Assembly (NCBI GenBank): GCA_003537495.1
Contig: DPSB01000651.1
Location: 1 to 8,771, forward strand
Direction of reading: 5' to 3'
Source: Cytophagales bacterium
GTDB taxonomy: Bacteria; Bacteroidota; Bacteroidia; Cytophagales; Cyclobacteriaceae
DNA: 8,771 bases
Shown piece by piece: positions 6,501-8,771 of this stretch (its first letter is position 1; each line of letters opens with the position of its first letter). The notes under the pieces are model-generated. The model was not told where the DNA came from and did not search any database. It worked only from the letters and a program-made list of their open reading frames with translations. The position numbers were made by a program, and so were the translations under genes.

Positions 6501-8771
6501 ATCAAACACAACGGGCGGTAAACTTATTTTTCATCTGGGTAGTATCTCGGAAGATGTAATGCGCGATGGCAAGCACGCCTTTGAAAACGGTTTGCCTGCC
6601 GATGGCGATCTTTCTGCCATTAACGTAACCGATAACCCATGGGGTTATGTTACCAATAAACAATATATCAATAATGCCTTTGACAATAATGCCGCTGGTC
6701 GACCAAATCAGGATGTGGGATTAGATGGAATTGGAAATTCAAAGGAACTTGAAAAATTTAACGACACATTCCTTAGCCAATTAAACCCGGACGCAAGGGC
6801 TATTGCTGAACGAGATCCATCCGCTGATGACTTCAACTACTTTTTAGGTAATGATCTTGATGATCGCGATGCTAAAATTCTGGAACGTTATAAAAACTTC
6901 AACAACCAGGAAGGCAACACACCTGTGCTTACAGGCAACGAAGCGTTTGCTATTTCCGGAACTACTATACCCGATAATGAAGATTTAAATCAGGACAACA
7001 CCTTGAGCGACCTGGAAGAGTATTATACATACAACATTGACCTAACACCAGCTAACCTTCAGGTAGGTAATAAGTATATTGTAGATGCCGTTACTTCGTC
7101 CGATAATCCCGATGCAACCTGGTATTTGTTCCGTATTCCCGTAAGGCAGTTTGATGGCGTGGTGGGTGGTATTGATGGTTTTAAATCCATTCGCTATGCA
7201 CGCATGATCCTTACTGAGTTTGATAAACCTGTTGTGCTGCGAATGGCCAAATTCAGAGCGGTTGGTAATCGTTGGCGCAGGTACACTGAGAACCTGGAAG
7301 AGTCGCGCTTTGGTGAACCCATTGAGCCTAACCTCGATAATTTTTCGGTATCGGTAGTAAACATTGAAGAGAACGGCAGCCCGAACGAGGTTAAGCCTGG
7401 TTACATCGAACCCTTAAGACGCGACCGCGATAATACTTCGGCTGTGCAGCGCAGGTTAAATGAGCAGTCGGTGCAAATGTGCGTAACCGAGTTGCCCGAT
7501 GGCGATGCACGTGCCATTTACAAAAACGTGTCGATGGACTTCTTTAACTACGGGCGCATTAAAATGTTTATCAGTGCGCATAATACCAATGCCACCAAAC
7601 CTATTCAGGATAATGAGTTGGTTGCTTTCTTACGGTTGGGTACCGACTTTGATGAAAACTATTATGAGATAGAACTACCTCTTAAAATCACACCAGCCGG
7701 AGTACGATCGATAGAAGAAGTATGGCCCGACCAAAATCAGATTGATCTTGATTTGAATGAATTGTATGCCTTAAAGGCAAGACGCGATCGCGAAGGATTT
7801 AATCTTGGTATTTTATATCCGCAAGCCGGGCCCGAGCCAGCCGGTAAGCACGGCATTCGCATTTTGGGTCGACCCGATTTAAGTCAGGTGCGTACCATGA
7901 TGATTGGGTTGCGTAACCCACGCACCGATGATGCCAAAACATTTGATGTTTGTTTATGGGCTAATGAAATGCGCTTAACCGATTTCGATCGCACCGCAGG
8001 TTGGGCTGCTAACGTAATGTTAAACACCAAACTGGCCGATCTTGGTACTGTGAGTGGTTCGCTGCGCCATATTAGTTTTGGCTATGGTGGGGTGCAATCT
8101 AAAATTTCGGAGCGCGCACGCGGAGAAACCACACGGTATGATGTTTCGGCCAACTTGAACATTGATAAACTATTGCCGCAATGGACGGGCTTAAAGATTC
8201 CGATGTTTATCAGTTACGAAAACACCACTATCAATCCGAAGTACGATCCGGCCAACCCCGACTTGCGCATACAAGCCGCATTACAATCCTTTAATTCAGA
8301 TGCAGAACGAGAGGAGTATTTAAAAATCATTCAGGACCGCAGCATCAGGCGAAGTTTAAACTTTACCAACGTGCGCAAAGTGAAAACCAATAAGGAAGCG
8401 GTAGCACATATTTATGACATTGAGAACTTCTCGTTTACGTATGCATTCAGCGAAGCCACGCAAACCAATTTTAATCTGCAGGAAAATACTATGCGCAACT
8501 ATCGGGGCGCAGTAGTATGGCAATACGCACCTAAGTTTAAAGGCTTTGAACCTTTTAAAGATTCCAAGGCATTGAAGTCGCCCTTCCTGCAACTGATAAA
8601 GGATTTTAACTTCAACCCGATGCCCAGCAATATTTCGGTGCGGGGCGAGTTAGACAGGTCGTTTAACAAAATGGTTTACCGCAATGCCAGCAGTACTGCT
8701 GAAAGTTCTATTCCCAACTTCCAGAAATTTTTTGTATTCAATCGGTTTTATAATGTTCGCTGGAGCATCAC
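3454..8771 (+). CDS. sprA: SprA, type IX secretion outer-membrane translocon (3′-truncated by window edge)
   Basis: The frame is open from a TTG at 3454 to the edge: 1,772 codons plus two bases, of roughly 2,400 expected. SprA (Sov in Porphyromonas gingivalis) is the giant β-barrel through which type IX substrates, including gliding adhesins, cross the outer membrane. A signal peptide fits residues 1–24: basic RYRK, hydrophobic LLLLGLTIGLSPLVM, cleavage near MG|QQ. Family hallmarks follow in order: GFVNLDFGAQFQ (162–173), TNFDNNNSFDFQNNMKVEY (213–231), ARKLAPTEYTFHKELGYL (436–453), DGDGTSFIDDFE (830–841), RGNWAGI followed by IEYLEFWLLNPF (968–1001 region), LGSISEDVMRDGK (1028–1040), GRPNQDVGLDG (1082–1092), IRYARMILTEF (1247–1257), WANEMRLTDFDRTAGWAAN (1502–1520). 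TTG is forced: TAA lies upstream at 3421 with no ATG or GTG between, and the next ATG (3523) would delete the signal peptide. Missing residues include the final barrel strands. Membrane placement and function come from the family. Confidence 0.96.
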   Translation, partial: MIVRYRKILLLLGLTIGLSPLVMGQQDTVRTDTSRVRITNPFRPTFRLRDRYGDPFSSYRTFSPLFLQDSKNLGFDLQIDTGRNYTIYEKMGTLNYRPPSSISFDEFNAEQYKLISRDYWQTRSKALDGESAVSGRGLIPKIYVSPVLDRIFGGSYVELIPRGFVNLDFGAQFQKLENPSIPIRQQRNGGFEFDQQINLSVQGKVGEKLAVTTNFDNNNSFDFQNNMKVEYTGFKEDILKKLEIGNVSLPLNNSLITGSQNLFGVKAQMQFGKLFVTTLATTQRGKQSSIKVNGSTNGASQGRPFEIVGSNYDENRHFFLGQFFRDNFENWLSTLPQITSGVNITRVEVYLLNRQNDTQTLRNVVGLMDMGEAGKIYNDVIEISTGVNPQAPTANNANNLFGLLGTIPANSDGINQELEGLGLINGTDFEKITSARKLAPTEYTFHKELGYLTLQRKLQNDEALAVAFEYTYNGRAYKVGELSEDYGNKPEDQVAYLKLLRPRKIAIKDQQGRILPTWDLMMKNIYNLNVSGLTRDGFQLRLIYRDDRTGIDNPQLQEGDFARTQQLIRVFGLDRLNPYNDPQPDGNFDYVEKITINSETGTIVFPYLEPFNDALKNLFSNESNLALRDQLTRKYVYDTLYRTTKAEAELVTTKNKFYLVGSFKAGSGKEIIIQGFNISPGSVKVYAGGMPLQEGLDYTVDYTFGKVTILNEGILTSGKDIDINYEQQDPFAFQTRSLLGTRMDYKLNDDINIGSTFLYYNERPLVSRNLIGTEPARNIQYGLDFNMRKESRFLTKMVDALPFLQTKEQSTVTLNAEFAQLLPGTSNIVDGDGTSFIDDFENTATPYSLLSPQAWKLASIPKDLKFDETGGDANNVRAGYKRAKLAWYQVDNLFYRTGGRFKPANINDEDLRNHYVRSVSPQEIFPFFDNYIGNFFEQIFDVAYYPAERGPYNYNTQLDTRGRLNNPRGNWAGITTAIRTEVDFDKANIEYLEFWLLNPFINNPRGVINDGINTPESNTTGGKLIFHLGSISEDVMRDGKHAFENGLPADGDLSAINVTDNPWGYVTNKQYINNAFDNNAAGRPNQDVGLDGIGNSKELEKFNDTFLSQLNPDARAIAERDPSADDFNYFLGNDLDDRDAKILERYKNFNNQEGNTPVLTGNEAFAISGTTIPDNEDLNQDNTLSDLEEYYTYNIDLTPANLQVGNKYIVDAVTSSDNPDATWYLFRIPVRQFDGVVGGIDGFKSIRYARMILTEFDKPVVLRMAKFRAVGNRWRRYTENLEESRFGEPIEPNLDNFSVSVVNIEENGSPNEVKPGYIEPLRRDRDNTSAVQRRLNEQSVQMCVTELPDGDARAIYKNVSMDFFNYGRIKMFISAHNTNATKPIQDNELVAFLRLGTDFDENYYEIELPLKITPAGVRSIEEVWPDQNQIDLDLNELYALKARRDREGFNLGILYPQAGPEPAGKHGIRILGRPDLSQVRTMMIGLRNPRTDDAKTFDVCLWANEMRLTDFDRTAGWAANVMLNTKLADLGTVSGSLRHISFGYGGVQSKISERARGETTRYDVSANLNIDKLLPQWTGLKIPMFISYENTTINPKYDPANPDLRIQAALQSFNSDAEREEYLKIIQDRSIRRSLNFTNVRKVKTNKEAVAHIYDIENFSFTYAFSEATQTNFNLQENTMRNYRGAVVWQYAPKFKGFEPFKDSKALKSPFLQLIKDFNFNPMPSNISVRGELDRSFNKMVYRNASSTAESSIPNFQKFFVFNRFYNVRWSI
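6141..6164. repeat. Overlapping inverted repeats inside sprA, including a perfect 16-bp palindrome
   Basis: GCCGGTTTAAACCGGC (6149–6164) is a perfect palindrome. It shares an arm with AACCGG-agg-CCGGTT (6141–6155), so CCGGTT could pair with either neighbour. The stretch encodes TGGRFKPA in frame, so it may simply be chance coding sequence. The decamer AACCGGAGGC at 6141–6150 also occurs at 6057–6066, 84 bases (28 codons) earlier. Confidence 0.6.

Noticed and set aside
6164..6509. Two overlapping minus-strand open frames inside sprA
   Set aside because: They are antisense to SprA hallmark motifs; the local base shift in this block explains the extra open frames.
1..8771. CRISPR arrays, tRNA or rRNA genes, insertion sequences, phage genes or defence islands
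   Set aside because: No spaced direct repeats, cloverleaf sequences, transposase or terminal inverted repeats were seen; coding density and content look like core chromosome.

Overview
The window reads as chromosomal DNA from a Bacteroidota bacterium, most likely in or near the Cytophagales. The main evidence is a very long open frame (3454 to the window edge) that encodes SprA, the outer-membrane translocon of the type IX secretion system, which is known only from the Bacteroidota lineage. The ruvA–sprA adjacency is also common in that phylum. No ribosome-binding sites of the Shine-Dalgarno type stand out, which again fits the phylum. Taxon below phylum is inference.

Layout from left to right: (1) 70–1152 (+), an AlkC-type DNA alkylation-repair glycosylase with a C-terminal β-rich (Ig-like) extension; (2) 1189–2202 (−), a divergent MreB/actin-fold protein convergent with gene 1 and starting at GTG; (3) a 170-nt spacer (2203–2372) holding a strong 26-nt inverted repeat and a weak hairpin; (4) 2373–2750 (−), a small VOC/glyoxalase-fold protein; (5) a 108-nt divergent promoter region; (6) 2859–3446 (+), RuvA; (7) 3454–8771 (+), SprA, starting at TTG seven bases after the ruvA stop and running off the right edge with about 1,772 codons present.

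The two left-hand genes and the glyoxalase-like gene are single-gene units with no obvious shared pathway. ruvA and sprA are almost certainly co-transcribed, although one serves Holliday-junction processing in the cytoplasm and the other protein export and gliding at the outer membrane. Their linkage is positional rather than functional.

I see no mobile element, CRISPR array, tRNA, rRNA or prophage. I found no convincing previously undescribed system. The items most worth a second look are the MreB paralogue with altered nucleotide-site motifs, the palindrome just upstream of it, the TTG start of sprA, the exactly two cysteines in the visible SprA, and a local arginine-codon shift inside sprA.
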